DNA from: Modestobacter altitudinis
GTDB taxonomy: Bacteria > Actinomycetota > Actinomycetes > Mycobacteriales > Geodermatophilaceae
DNA: 64,000 nucleotides
Reading direction: 5' to 3'
Assembly (NCBI RefSeq): GCF_005930475.1
Contig: NZ_SJEW01000006.1
Location: 48,639 to 112,638 of the forward strand
In this document: positions 56,267-64,000 of the stretch, piece by piece
Layout of the letters: each line of letters starts with the position of its first letter
How positions within the stretch are numbered: the stretch's first letter is position 1
Translations under genes and position numbers: made by a program
Notes under the pieces: generated by a model
Told to the model about the DNA's origin: nothing
Seen by the model: only the letters and a program-made list of their open reading frames with translations
Database searches by the model: none

Positions 56267-56362
56267 TGGCGGAGGCGGACGGGAATCGAACCCGCCTGAC
56301 CGAGCTGCTCGGTCACGTCGGCTTTAGAGGCCGCGGGGGCCACCAGACACCCTGACGCCTCC
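56267..56362 (-). tRNA. selC: tRNA-Sec with CUA anticodon (reads UAG)
   Basis: 96 nt including encoded CCA. Acceptor GGAGGCG/CGCCTCC followed by G-CCA; a long variable arm with an 8-bp stem (TGACCGAG/CTCGGTCA); T arm GCGGG-TTCGATT-CCCGT. The anticodon stem CGGC/GCCG carries loop CTCTAAA, giving anticodon CTA (complement of 56325-56327). Size, long arm, G73 and the place between selA and selD identify tRNA-Sec; the normal bacterial anticodon is UCA. UAG-reading tRNA-Sec has, to my knowledge, been reported in Geodermatophilaceae, which supports both reading and host family. Confidence 0.92.
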
Positions 56363-56422
56363 GCCGCCGAGCCTAGGGCCGGTGCCCGGCGGCTGCCGCG
56401 CGGGCGGGCCTAGATTCACTGC

Positions 56423-57430
56423 GTGACCGCTCTCGCCCCGCCCGTCCGGCTCACCCAGTTCGCCCACGGCGGCGGCTGCGCCTGCAAGATCCCACCGGGT
56501 GAGCTGGAGGCGGTCGTCGCCGGCCTGACCCACTCCGGCCCGGTCGACCCGGCGGCCGAGCTGGTCGTCGGGCTGGACGACGGTGACGACGCCGCGGTGG
56601 TGCGCCTCGCCGGCGGTCAGGGCCTGGTGCTCACCACCGACTTCTTCACCCCGGTCGTCGACGACGCGTTCACCTTCGGCCGGATCGCCGCGGCCAACGC
56701 CCTGTCCGACGTCTACGCCATGGGCGGCACCCCGGTCGTGGCGGTGAACCTGCTCGGCTGGCCGCGCGACGTGCTGCCGATGGAGCTGGCCGCCGAGGTG
56801 CTCCGCGGCGGGCTCGAGGTGGCCCAGGCCGCCGGCTGCCACGTCGGTGGCGGGCACTCGATCGACTCCCCGGAGCCCACCTACGGGATGGCCGTCACCG
56901 GGCTGGTCGACCCCGAGCGGCTGATCCGCAACGACGCGGCGACCGCCGGCACCCCGATCTCGCTGACCAAGGCGCTCGGCGTCGGGACGCTGAACAACCG
57001 GATGAAGGCCACCGGCGAGGTGTCGGCTGAGGCGGTGGACTCGATGAGCCGGCTGAACGCGGCGGCGTCGGTGGCCGCCGTCGCCGCGGGCGTGCGGGCC
57101 GGGACCGACGTCACCGGCTTCGGCCTGCTCGGGCACCTCTACAAGATGGCCCGTGCCAGCGGGGTGACCGCGGTCGTGGAGGCCGCCGCGGTGCCCTACC
57201 TGGCCGGCGCACGGCAGTCCGCCGCCGACGGCTACGTCTCCGGCGGCACCCGCCGCAACCTGGCCTGGGTCACGCCGTTCACCGACCTGTCCGCCGTCGA
57301 CGAGGTGGAGGCGCTGCTGCTGGCCGACGCGCAGACCTCCGGTGGGCTGCTGCTCGGTGGCGAGGTCCCCGGCGCCCCGGTGATCGGGGAGTTCGTCGCC
57401 GAGCAGGAGTTCGCCGTCGTCGTCCGCTGA
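56423..57430 (+). CDS. selD: Selenophosphate synthetase
   Basis: 335 residues, GTG start. Active-site segment AHGGGCACKIP has Cys (not Sec) with the essential Lys, then LTTDFFTPVVDDAFTFGRIAAANALSDVYAMGG and GGGHSIDSPEPTYGMAVTG. It makes selenophosphate from selenide and ATP. Divergent from tRNA-Sec with only 60 bp between, so promoters are probably shared or back to back. Confidence 0.96.
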   Translation: MTALAPPVRLTQFAHGGGCACKIPPGELEAVVAGLTHSGPVDPAAELVVGLDDGDDAAVVRLAGGQGLVLTTDFFTPVVDDAFTFGRIAAANALSDVYAMGGTPVVAVNLLGWPRDVLPMELAAEVLRGGLEVAQAAGCHVGGGHSIDSPEPTYGMAVTGLVDPERLIRNDAATAGTPISLTKALGVGTLNNRMKATGEVSAEAVDSMSRLNAAASVAAVAAGVRAGTDVTGFGLLGHLYKMARASGVTAVVEAAAVPYLAGARQSAADGYVSGGTRRNLAWVTPFTDLSAVDEVEALLLADAQTSGGLLLGGEVPGAPVIGEFVAEQEFAVVVR

Positions 57431-57477
57431 GGGTGACCGGCGTCGCACCGTGCCGCCGGCTCCGTTAGCTTGCAGGG

Positions 57478-58443
57478 GTGCTTGCTGCCTTCGTCTCCGC
57501 GCCCGCCCCGAAGGACCCGCTCTCCGTGCTGGAGGTGGGGAACCGGCCCGCACCCGAGGTGCCCGAGGGTTGGACGACGGTGCAGGTCAAGGCGACCTCG
57601 TTGAACCACCACGACCTGTTCAGCCTGCAGGGCATCGGGCTGCCGGCGGAGCGGATGCCGATGGTGCTGGGCACCGACGCGGCCGGGCTGGACGAGGACG
57701 GCAACGAGGTCGTGGTGCACGGCGTCGTGTCCACCCCGGGGTGGACCGGTGACGAGACGCTGGACCCGAAGCGGTCGCTGTTCTCCGAGCTGCACCAGGG
57801 CACGATGGCCGAGCAGGTCGCCGTCCCGCGCCGGAACCTGGTGCCCAAGCCGGCCGAGCTCTCCTTCGCCGAGGCCGCCTGCCTGCCGACCGCGTGGCTG
57901 ACCGCCTACCGGATGCTCTTCGTCCGGTCCGGGCTGCGGCCCGGGTCGACGATCCTGGTGCAGGGCGCCAGCGGCGGGGTGGCGACCGCGCTCATCCGGT
58001 TGGGCAGCGCCGCCGGCTACCGGGTCTGGGTGACCGGGCGCAGCGAGGAGAAGCGGACCGCGGCGCTCGCGCTCGGCGCCGACCAGGCCTTCGAGACCGG
58101 CGCGCGGCTGCCCGAGCGGGTGGACGGCGTCATGGAGACCGTCGGTGAGGCCACCTGGAGCCACAGCATCAAGTCGCTGAGGCCCGGCGGGGTGGTCGTC
58201 ACCTGCGGCGCGACGACCGGCTTCAACCCCGGCGCGGAGCTCAACCGGGTCTTCTTCACCCAGCTGTCGGTGATCGGCTCGACGATGGGCACCCGCGAGG
58301 AGCTCGACGACCTGATCCAGATGTGCCGGATCACCGGCGTCCGCCCGCAGATCGACGTCGAGCTCCCGCTGGCGCAGGCACATGAGGGCTTCCAGCGGAT
58401 GCTGGAGGGCCGCACCGCCGGGAAGATCGTGTTCACGCTCTGA
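57478..58443 (+). CDS. Zinc-type alcohol dehydrogenase-like / quinone oxidoreductase
   Basis: 321 residues, GTG start. Medium-chain dehydrogenase fold: SLNHHDLFSLQG, VLGTDAAG, and NADP-binding ILVQGASGGVATALI. Catalytic zinc ligands of true alcohol dehydrogenases are absent, which fits the zinc-independent quinone-oxidoreductase branch. Substrate unknown. Follows selD by 47 bp. Confidence 0.9.
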   Translation: MLAAFVSAPAPKDPLSVLEVGNRPAPEVPEGWTTVQVKATSLNHHDLFSLQGIGLPAERMPMVLGTDAAGLDEDGNEVVVHGVVSTPGWTGDETLDPKRSLFSELHQGTMAEQVAVPRRNLVPKPAELSFAEAACLPTAWLTAYRMLFVRSGLRPGSTILVQGASGGVATALIRLGSAAGYRVWVTGRSEEKRTAALALGADQAFETGARLPERVDGVMETVGEATWSHSIKSLRPGGVVVTCGATTGFNPGAELNRVFFTQLSVIGSTMGTREELDDLIQMCRITGVRPQIDVELPLAQAHEGFQRMLEGRTAGKIVFTL

Positions 58444-58459
58444 CGGAGGAGGTACCGAG

Positions 58460-58768
58460 GTGATCGCCAGGACCTGGCGGGGCTGGGTGCGCAGCGAGGA
58501 CCGGGCCGACTACGTCCGGTACGTCGAGGAGACGGGCATGGCGCACTACCGGCGCACGCCCGGGAACCTCGCCGCCCACCTGCTGACCCACGACCTGCCC
58601 GACGGCCGCACCGAGGTGCTCACGTTCAGCCTGTGGACCTCCGAGGACGCCGTGCGCGCCTTCGCCGGGGACGACGTCACAGCCGCCGTCCTCTACCCCG
58701 AGGACGACCGCTGGCTCGTCGACCGGGAGTCCACGGTCACCCACTACGACGTGCACGAGCCGACCTGA
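58460..58768 (+). CDS. ABM-fold (antibiotic biosynthesis monooxygenase) domain protein
   Basis: 102 residues from GTG, preceded by GGAGGAGG at good distance. IARTWRGWVRSEDRADYVRYVEETGMAHYRRTPGN and TEVLTFSLWTSEDAVRAFAG match small dimeric ABM proteins. It follows the oxidoreductase by 16 bp and is probably co-transcribed. Activity unknown. Confidence 0.8.
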   Translation: MIARTWRGWVRSEDRADYVRYVEETGMAHYRRTPGNLAAHLLTHDLPDGRTEVLTFSLWTSEDAVRAFAGDDVTAAVLYPEDDRWLVDRESTVTHYDVHEPT

Positions 58769-58815
58769 TCTGCGCCGCGGACAGCATCGCGGTCGGCCGC
58801 CGGGGCGAGGGCCCG

Positions 58816-59259
58816 TCAGCCAGGCGTGTCCGTGTCCACGCGCCAGGTCGGCCGGACCTCGATGCCGGCCAGCCGCCAGCCCTTGGGGCCGCGCCGGGCT
58901 CGAAAGCGGTACACGGCTCCGAGCTGACGCGCCGGACGTGAACCGCCCCGGACGAAGGTGCCGACGACGTTGGCCCGCGCCGTGGCAGCATCGCCGGCGA
59001 GGTCGACCAGGACGTTGGTGATGACGTGCTGCAGGCCGGTGAAGTCGGCGTGGTTGCGCACCGCCTGGGCGACGACGGCGGGCCGACCGGTCGCCTCGCC
59101 GCCGGGGGTCGCCGCGGTGACGTCCTCGGTCAGCACGTCGTCGAGCGCGTCGAAGCGGTGCTCGTCCAGGCAGACCCCGAGGCGGTGCACCAGATCGGTC
59201 ACCGCCAGTCGGTCGGACAGCTCGTCGAGCAACGGTGTGGCATCGGACGATGACCTCAT
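58816..59259 (-). CDS. SnoaL/NTF2-like protein
   Basis: 147 residues from ATG 59259 (AGGGG upstream). LAVTDLVHRLGVCLDEHRFDALDDVLTEDVTAATPGGEATGR is the typical start of SnoaL-like domains, followed by HVITNVLVDLAGDAATARANVVGTF. Such proteins are often small hydrolases, isomerases or binding proteins. Divergent from the MarR gene, which probably regulates it. Confidence 0.82.
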   Translation of the reverse strand: MRSSSDATPLLDELSDRLAVTDLVHRLGVCLDEHRFDALDDVLTEDVTAATPGGEATGRPAVVAQAVRNHADFTGLQHVITNVLVDLAGDAATARANVVGTFVRGGSRPARQLGAVYRFRARRGPKGWRLAGIEVRPTWRVDTDTPG

Positions 59260-59290
59260 CAAGGACCCCTGACTCGTTGGCGAGACCAAT

Positions 59291-59305
59291 GTTGGCAGCG
59301 CCAAC
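59291..59305. promoter_or_regulatory. MarR operator candidate
   Basis: GTTGGC-AGC-GCCAAC, a perfect inverted repeat between the divergent SnoaL-like and MarR genes, 32 and 46 bp from their starts. Confidence 0.6.
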
Positions 59306-59350
59306 GGTAACCTCGTCGGGCATCGCCGTCCAGCCCCTAGAGTTGCCGGC

Positions 59351-59800
59351 ATGGACAGTCGCTCGGCGCCGAGGGCACTGCGCGGCCTGCCGAGCTGGCT
59401 GGTCAGCCAAGCATCGCTGACCGCCGCCGGACTGGTGTCCGGGCAGCTGTCACGGACGGGCGCGCACCGCTGGCACTACTCGGTGCTCGCCGCGCTGCAC
59501 GAGTCCGGCCCGGCCAGCCAGGCCGAGCTCGGACGCCGGGTCGGACTGGACCGGAGCGACGTCACCGCCGCCGTAGGTGCGCTGGCGTCCGCCGGGCAGG
59601 TGGTCCGGGAGACGGACCCAGCGGATCGACGGCGCAACACGGTGCGGATCAGCGACCGCGGCACCGAGCGGCTGCAGGACCTCGATCGGCTCGTCCACTC
59701 GGCGCAGGACCAGCTGCTCGCCCCCCTGTCTCCTGCCGAACGCGAGGAGCTGGTCCGGCTGCTCACGGTGGTGGTCGACCACCACGGCGCCGTGGGCTGA
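59351..59800 (+). CDS. MarR-family regulator
   Basis: 149 residues. Winged helix HWHYSVLAALHESGPASQAELGRRVGLDRSDVTAAVGALASAGQVVRETDPADRRRNTVRISDRG, a textbook MarR core with helices at both ends for dimerisation (the leading residues here read RWHYSVLAAL). It should bind the nearby inverted repeat and control itself and the SnoaL-like gene, releasing on an aromatic or oxidative signal. Confidence 0.92.
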   Translation: MDSRSAPRALRGLPSWLVSQASLTAAGLVSGQLSRTGAHRWHYSVLAALHESGPASQAELGRRVGLDRSDVTAAVGALASAGQVVRETDPADRRRNTVRISDRGTERLQDLDRLVHSAQDQLLAPLSPAEREELVRLLTVVVDHHGAVG

Positions 59801-59818
59801 GGCAATGAGACAGCCCGG

Positions 59819-60472
59819 TCAGGCCCGGACGGCGAGCCGCTCGATCTTCGCGGCGAGCTTCGGCTGGTCCTTGACCGGCAGGTACCGCAGCACCGGGACG
59901 AGCTCGGGCAGCCGGGACCGCTCGGTCATGGCGATCCGGAACGCCGTCTCGACGGTGATGCCGTGGTCAGGGCGGGAGAGGACGTCGACGTCGTCGCCGG
60001 CGCCGATGTCCCCGGTCTCGAGCACCCGCAGGTAGGCCCCGGTGGCGCCGTGCGCGGCGAACCGCTTGACCAGGTCGGGGACGCCCCAGAACCGGGCGAA
60101 GTTCGCGCACGGGGTGCGCCAGGAGGTGACCTGGAGCAGCGCCGAACCGACCAGCCAGCGCTCGCCGAGGACGGCGGTGCGCAGGTCCAGCCCGCTGGTG
60201 CGCAGGTTCTCCCCGAACCGGCCCGGCGGCAGGTCGCGGTCCAGCTCGGCGACCCACCAGTCGGCGTCCTCCTGGGCGTAGGCGTAGACCGCCTGGCCCT
60301 CACCGCCGTGGTGCTTCTTGTTGACCTGGACGTCGCCGTCCAGGCCGAGCGGCTCGACCGCGACGCGGTCGGGTACCGGCGACTTGCGGATGCCGGACCG
60401 GTTGGGCCGCTTGCCCGGCAGCGGGAGCAGGTCCGCCCCGGAGACGCAGACCGCCTCGAGCCGGCCCCTCAC
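59819..60472 (-). CDS. MOSC-domain protein (YiiM-like)
   Basis: 217 residues, GTG overlapping the lepA stop by 4 bp. MOSC fold with [52 protein letters not shown] and [15 protein letters not shown], holding the conserved Cys. YiiM-like proteins take part in molybdenum-cofactor-dependent reduction of N-hydroxylated compounds. The link to lepA is only one of position. Confidence 0.9.
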   Translation of the reverse strand: MRGRLEAVCVSGADLLPLPGKRPNRSGIRKSPVPDRVAVEPLGLDGDVQVNKKHHGGEGQAVYAYAQEDADWWVAELDRDLPPGRFGENLRTSGLDLRTAVLGERWLVGSALLQVTSWRTPCANFARFWGVPDLVKRFAAHGATGAYLRVLETGDIGAGDDVDVLSRPDHGITVETAFRIAMTERSRLPELVPVLRYLPVKDQPKLAAKIERLAVRA

Positions 60473-62313
60473 TTCTTGGCGGCAGTCGACTCGTTGGTGG
60501 AGAGGGCGGCGACGAACGCCTCCTGGGGGACCTCGACGCGGCCGACCATCTTCATCCGCTTCTTGCCCTCCTTCTGCTTCTCCAGCAACTTGCGCTTGCG
60601 GGTGATGTCACCGCCGTAGCACTTGGCCAGCACGTCCTTGCGGATGGCCCGCACCGTCTCGCGGGCGATGACCCGGGCGCCGACGGCGGCCTGGATGGGG
60701 ACCTCGAACTGCTGGCGCGGGATCAGCTCGCGGAGCTTGCCGGCCATCAGCACCCCGTAGCTGTACGCCTTGTCGGCGTGCACGATCGCGGAGAAGGCGT
60801 CGACGGCCTCGCCCTGCAGCAGGATGTCGACCTTGACCAGCTTCGCCTCCTGCTCGCCGGCCTCGGCGTAGTCCAGACTCGCGTAGCCGCGCGTTCGGGA
60901 CTTCAGCGCGTCGAAGAAGTCGAAGATGATCTCGCCGAGCGGCAGCGTGTAGCGCAGCTCGACCCGGGACTCCGACAGGTAGTCCATGCCCCCGAGCTGC
61001 CCGCGACGCCCCTGGCAGAGTTCCATGATCACGCCGGTGTAGTCGCTCGGCGCGATGATCGTGGCCTTGACGATCGGCTCGTAGATGGTGCCGAGCTTGC
61101 CGCCCGGCCAGTCGCTGGGGTTGGTCACCGTGATCTCGGAGCCGTCCTCCATGACCACGCGGTAGACGACGTTGGGCGCGGTGGAGATCAGGCTGATGCC
61201 CGCCTCGCGCTCCAGCCGCTCCCGGACGATCTCCAGGTGCAGCAGGCCCAGGAACCCGACCCGGAACCCGAAGCCCAGCGCGGCGGACGTCTCCGGCTCG
61301 TAGGTCAGGGCGGCGTCGTTGAGCAGCAGCTTGTCCAGCGCCTCGCGCAGCAGCGGGTAGTCGCTGCCGTCGATCGGGTAGAGCCCGGAGTAGACCATCG
61401 GCTTCGGGTCGCGGTAGCCGCCGATCGACTCGGTGGCCGGCTTGTGCTGGAGGGTGACGGTGTCACCGACGCGGGACTGCCGGACGTCCTTCACCCCGGT
61501 GATGAAGTAGCCGACCTCACCGATGCCCAGGCTGTCGACCTGCTTGGGCTCGGGGGAGATGACGCCGATCTCCAGCAGCTCATGCGTGGCGCCGGTCGAC
61601 ATCATCTTGATCTTGTCCCGGGCGGAGATCCGGCCGTCGACGACGCGGACGTAGGTGATCACACCGCGGTAGATGTCGTAGACCGAGTCGAAGATCATCG
61701 CGCGTGCCGGACCCTCGTCCCGGCCGGTCGGCGGGGGGATCTCCTGCACGATCCGGTCGAGCAGCGCGGGCACGCCCTCGCCGGTCTTGCCGCTGACCCG
61801 CAGCACGTCGTCGGGGTCGCAGCCGATGATGTGCGCGATCTCCGCGGCGTACTTCTCCGGCTGCGCCGCCGGCAGGTCGATCTTGTTGAGCACCGGGATG
61901 ATCGTGAGGTCGTTCTCCAGCGCCAGGTACAGGTTCGCCAGCGTCTGCGCCTCGATGCCCTGCGCGGCGTCGACCAGCAGCACGGCGCCCTCGCAGGCGG
62001 CGAGTGACCGGGAGACCTCGTAGGTGAAGTCGACGTGGCCCGGGGTGTCGATCATGTCGAGCACGAACTCGGTGCCGGTGTCGTCCCCGGTGCGCGGGGT
62101 CCACGGCAGCCGGACGTTCTGCGCCTTGATGGTGATGCCGCGCTCGCGCTCGATGTCCATCCGGTCGAGGTACTGGGCGCGCATGTTGCGGCCTTCGACC
62201 AGCCCGGTGACCTCGAGCATCCGGTCGGCCAGCGTCGACTTGCCGTGGTCGATGTGGGCGATGATGCAGAAGTTCCGGATCCGGGCGGGATCGGTGGAGG
62301 CAGGAGTCGTCAC
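60469..62313 (-). CDS. lepA: Elongation factor 4
   Basis: 614 residues, GTG start. [21 protein letters not shown] (G1), [22 protein letters not shown] (G3), NKIDLPAA (G4), then EF-G-like domains and the LepA-specific C-terminal domain ([26 protein letters not shown]). It acts on translating ribosomes under ionic stress. lepA and the divergent rpsT lie together as in most actinobacteria. Confidence 0.97.
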   Translation of the reverse strand: MTTPASTDPARIRNFCIIAHIDHGKSTLADRMLEVTGLVEGRNMRAQYLDRMDIERERGITIKAQNVRLPWTPRTGDDTGTEFVLDMIDTPGHVDFTYEVSRSLAACEGAVLLVDAAQGIEAQTLANLYLALENDLTIIPVLNKIDLPAAQPEKYAAEIAHIIGCDPDDVLRVSGKTGEGVPALLDRIVQEIPPPTGRDEGPARAMIFDSVYDIYRGVITYVRVVDGRISARDKIKMMSTGATHELLEIGVISPEPKQVDSLGIGEVGYFITGVKDVRQSRVGDTVTLQHKPATESIGGYRDPKPMVYSGLYPIDGSDYPLLREALDKLLLNDAALTYEPETSAALGFGFRVGFLGLLHLEIVRERLEREAGISLISTAPNVVYRVVMEDGSEITVTNPSDWPGGKLGTIYEPIVKATIIAPSDYTGVIMELCQGRRGQLGGMDYLSESRVELRYTLPLGEIIFDFFDALKSRTRGYASLDYAEAGEQEAKLVKVDILLQGEAVDAFSAIVHADKAYSYGVLMAGKLRELIPRQQFEVPIQAAVGARVIARETVRAIRKDVLAKCYGGDITRKRKLLEKQKEGKKRMKMVGRVEVPQEAFVAALSTNESTAAKK

Positions 62314-62517
62314 AGTGCCCCCATCGTCCCACGACCGTGCCGATCGTCCAGCGATCGCCCGCGACGGGTCGGGGCGGGCCTCGCTCGTCGGTCGCCCCAC
62401 CGGCGCGGGTTGGGGTGTCCTGACCGGGCTGGTATCTTGTGAGGCCGGTCCGCCGTGCGCTTCATCGCGCCGTGGACGCACTGTCAGACACCCCCTGCGA
62501 TCACCCGAGGCTCACGC

Positions 62518-62778
62518 GTGGCGAACATCAAGTCCCAGATCAAGCGGATCAAGACCAACGAGATCGCGCGCAAGCGCAACGTCGCGGTCAAGTCCGCCCT
62601 GAAGACGACGGTCCGGCGCTTCCGCACGGCCGCCGACGCCGGGGACAAGGAGGCGGCGGCCACCGCTCTCCAGGTCGCCAGCAAGGCGCTCGACAAGGCC
62701 GCCAGCAAGGGCGTCATCCACAAGAACCAGGCAGCGAACCGCAAGTCGGCGCTGGCCAAGAAGGTCGCCAGCCTCTGA
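62518..62778 (+). CDS. rpsT: 30S ribosomal protein S20
   Basis: 86 residues from GTG after GAGG. Starts [20 protein letters not shown], Lys/Arg/Ala-rich throughout, three-helix S20 family, normal length. Primary 16S rRNA-binding protein. The 204 bp between lepA and rpsT should hold both promoters. Confidence 0.97.
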   Translation: MANIKSQIKRIKTNEIARKRNVAVKSALKTTVRRFRTAADAGDKEAAATALQVASKALDKAASKGVIHKNQAANRKSALAKKVASL

Positions 62779-62795
62779 GCTGAGCACCCGCTCGA

Positions 62796-62833
62796 CGACG
62801 AGCCCCTCTCCCGTCCGGGAGGGGGGCTCGTCG
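62796..62833. terminator. Terminator hairpin after rpsT
   Basis: CGACGAGCCCC...CGGG pairs with GGGGCTCGTCG through a stem of about 18 bp with one bulge and a tiny loop. It lies between the convergent rpsT and holA genes and can serve both directions. No T-tract. Confidence 0.75.
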
Positions 62834-62856
62834 CTGTCCCGGCTGCGCCCGCCTGC

Positions 62857-63876
62857 TCAGCGCCCGGCGCGCAGCCGTTCCCCGCGACCGGCCGCGCCGG
62901 CCGCGCGGATCGCCACGATCCGCCGGACGGCCCGCTCCAGCGCGTAGTCCGCGCTGGCGGCGGCGCCCTTGACGTCGGCGTTGAGCTCGGCGGCCACCCC
63001 GATCGCCTGCTGCAGGGCGTCGATCGTCCAGCCGCGCGCCTGGCTCTGCGCCTTCTTGACCTTCCACGGCGGCAGCTTCAGCTGCCGGGCGAGCTCGCCG
63101 GTGTTCGTGGTGTTCAGCGAGGCGACCCGGGCCGCGGTGCGGACCCCGTCGGCGAGGGCATCGGCGATGAGCACGTGGGCCACGCCGCGGTCCAACGCCC
63201 AGCGCAGCATCTCGATCGACCCGGCCGAGTCCCCGACCAGCACCCGCTCGGCGACGGTGAAGCCGGTGACCTCGGCCTGCCCGCGGTGGAACCGGGCGAC
63301 CGCGTCGGCGTCGACGACCCCGCCGAAGTCCGACACCAGCTGGCTGGCCGCAGCCGAGAGGTTGCGCAGGTCGTTGCCGACCGCCTCGAGCAGGGCGGTG
63401 GCCGCGTCGGGGGTGATCCTCCCGCCGGCGTGCCGGACCTCGTTGCGCAGGAAGGCGATCCGCTCACCCGCCGAGCTGATCTTCGGGCACTCGTCGACCG
63501 CCGCCCCGGCGGCCTTGAAGGTCTTGAGCAGCGCCTCGTTCCGCTTGCCGCCGTTGTGCACGACCACCAGCGTCAGCTCCGGGTCGGGGTCCTTGGTGTA
63601 GCTGACCAGCTGGTCGGCCAGGGCACCCGCGGCCTCGTGCACCCCGGTGACGACGACCAGCCGGTGACCACCGAACAGCGACGGCGCCAGCACCTCCGCC
63701 AGGTCACCGATCGGGAGGCCGGCCGCGGCCAGCTCGTGCTCCTCGCTGTCGGCGTGGCGCTCGCGCACCGCGGCCCGCACGGCGGAGACGGCGCGGGCCC
63801 GCAGCAGTTCCTCCTCGCCGACCACGACGCGCAGCCGCGACGTCGGTGCGGGCGGTGCTGCTGCGCTGGCTGCCAC
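62857..63876 (-). CDS. holA: DNA polymerase III delta subunit
   Basis: 339 residues. RLRVVVGEEELLRARAVSAV, the LVVVTGVHEA core, a middle AAA-lid region with DAATALLEAVGNDLRNLSAAASQL and the C-terminal helical domain (LKLPPWKVKKAQSQARGW). Clamp-loader subunit that opens the beta clamp. holA opposite rpsT is conserved in actinobacteria. Confidence 0.95.
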   Translation of the reverse strand: MAASAAAPPAPTSRLRVVVGEEELLRARAVSAVRAAVRERHADSEEHELAAAGLPIGDLAEVLAPSLFGGHRLVVVTGVHEAAGALADQLVSYTKDPDPELTLVVVHNGGKRNEALLKTFKAAGAAVDECPKISSAGERIAFLRNEVRHAGGRITPDAATALLEAVGNDLRNLSAAASQLVSDFGGVVDADAVARFHRGQAEVTGFTVAERVLVGDSAGSIEMLRWALDRGVAHVLIADALADGVRTAARVASLNTTNTGELARQLKLPPWKVKKAQSQARGWTIDALQQAIGVAAELNADVKGAAASADYALERAVRRIVAIRAAGAAGRGERLRAGR

Positions 63877-63928
63877 GCGGCCATGCTGCCACGCGGTGCC
63901 GACGGGACCGGGCCGCCGCGGGCCCGTC

Positions 63929-63950
63929 GGGCGTTCCCGCGGGAACGCCC
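63929..63950. terminator. Perfect 22-bp palindrome upstream of holA
   Basis: Two 11-nt complementary arms beginning GGGCGTTCCCG. It lies 53 bp beyond the holA start and probably ends the preceding minus-strand gene, which is outside the window. Confidence 0.6.
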
Positions 63951-64000
63951 GGCACCCCGCCCGCGGTCGCCCGCTGGACCTCGTCCGGCCCGCGCACGGC

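Noticed and set aside
56423..57430. SelD as a selenoprotein
   Set aside because: The active-site codon is a normal Cys (GGGCACK), and there is no in-frame UAG or UGA.
63704..63997. Minus-strand frame running to the right edge
   Set aside because: Overlaps holA in another frame and crosses the terminator-like palindrome; no family resemblance.

Overview
The window is very GC-rich, codons end mostly in G or C, and many genes start with GTG and overlap the previous stop by 4 bp (ATGA/GTGA). The long core gene order (dnaG, glyS, smtB-zur, uppS-recO-era, cytidine-deaminase-like, CNNM/CorC, ybeY, phoH, rsmE, dnaJ, hrcA, hemW, lepA, rpsT, holA) follows the order I know from Mycobacterium tuberculosis Rv2343c-Rv2413c. 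This is therefore an actinobacterial chromosome. A selenocysteine tRNA with a CUA anticodon, together with the general style of the genes, points to the family Geodermatophilaceae (Blastococcus/Geodermatophilus/Modestobacter type); that placement is inference.

Layout. (1) 1-14.3 kb is an accessory region that ends exactly at the 3' end of a tRNA-Asn gene. It holds a complete type I restriction-modification operon (hsdM-hsdS-hsdR plus a YgjP-type metallohydrolase), a zinc-ribbon protein, an excisionase-like regulator, a broken TPR-like repeat gene, a divergent XRE-regulator/unknown pair, a GIY-YIG protein with an unknown partner, and a tyrosine integrase beside the tRNA. The far attachment site was not found and is probably left of the window. 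(2) 14.4-26.1 kb holds primase (dnaG, split by an intein in its zinc finger), dusB, a Ser/Thr kinase with a beta-propeller, glyS and a TauE-type permease. (3) 26.1-38.1 kb holds the zinc regulators smtB-zur behind a Zur-like box, uppS, recO, era, an IdeR-box gene, a two-component system, ybeY, phoH, a diguanylate cyclase and a HIT protein. (4) 38.4-41.7 kb is a putative selenate ABC transporter. (5) 41.7-52.9 kb holds rsmE-dnaJ-hrcA with a CIRCE operator, a DesKR-like system with an ABC-2 exporter, recQ, hemW and an enoyl-CoA hydratase. (6) 53.1-57.4 kb is the selenocysteine locus: selB and selA behind tRNA-Sec, with selD divergent. (7) 57.4-64 kb holds small metabolic genes, a MarR regulator, lepA, rpsT and holA.

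Most notable content. The tRNA-Sec reads UAG rather than UGA, and a putative selenate importer lies 12 kb from the Sec genes, so uptake (38-41 kb), activation (selD), Sec-tRNA synthesis (selA) and delivery (selB) are all in this window. No selenoprotein gene was recognised here. Several dispersed structured repeats lie at gene ends. In one family of three copies the outer stem changes on both arms together, which indicates selection for base pairing.

Limits: family assignments come from reading motifs and from memory of gene order; no database search, folding or alignment program was run. Start codons were chosen from RBS position, overlap with the upstream stop and family length.
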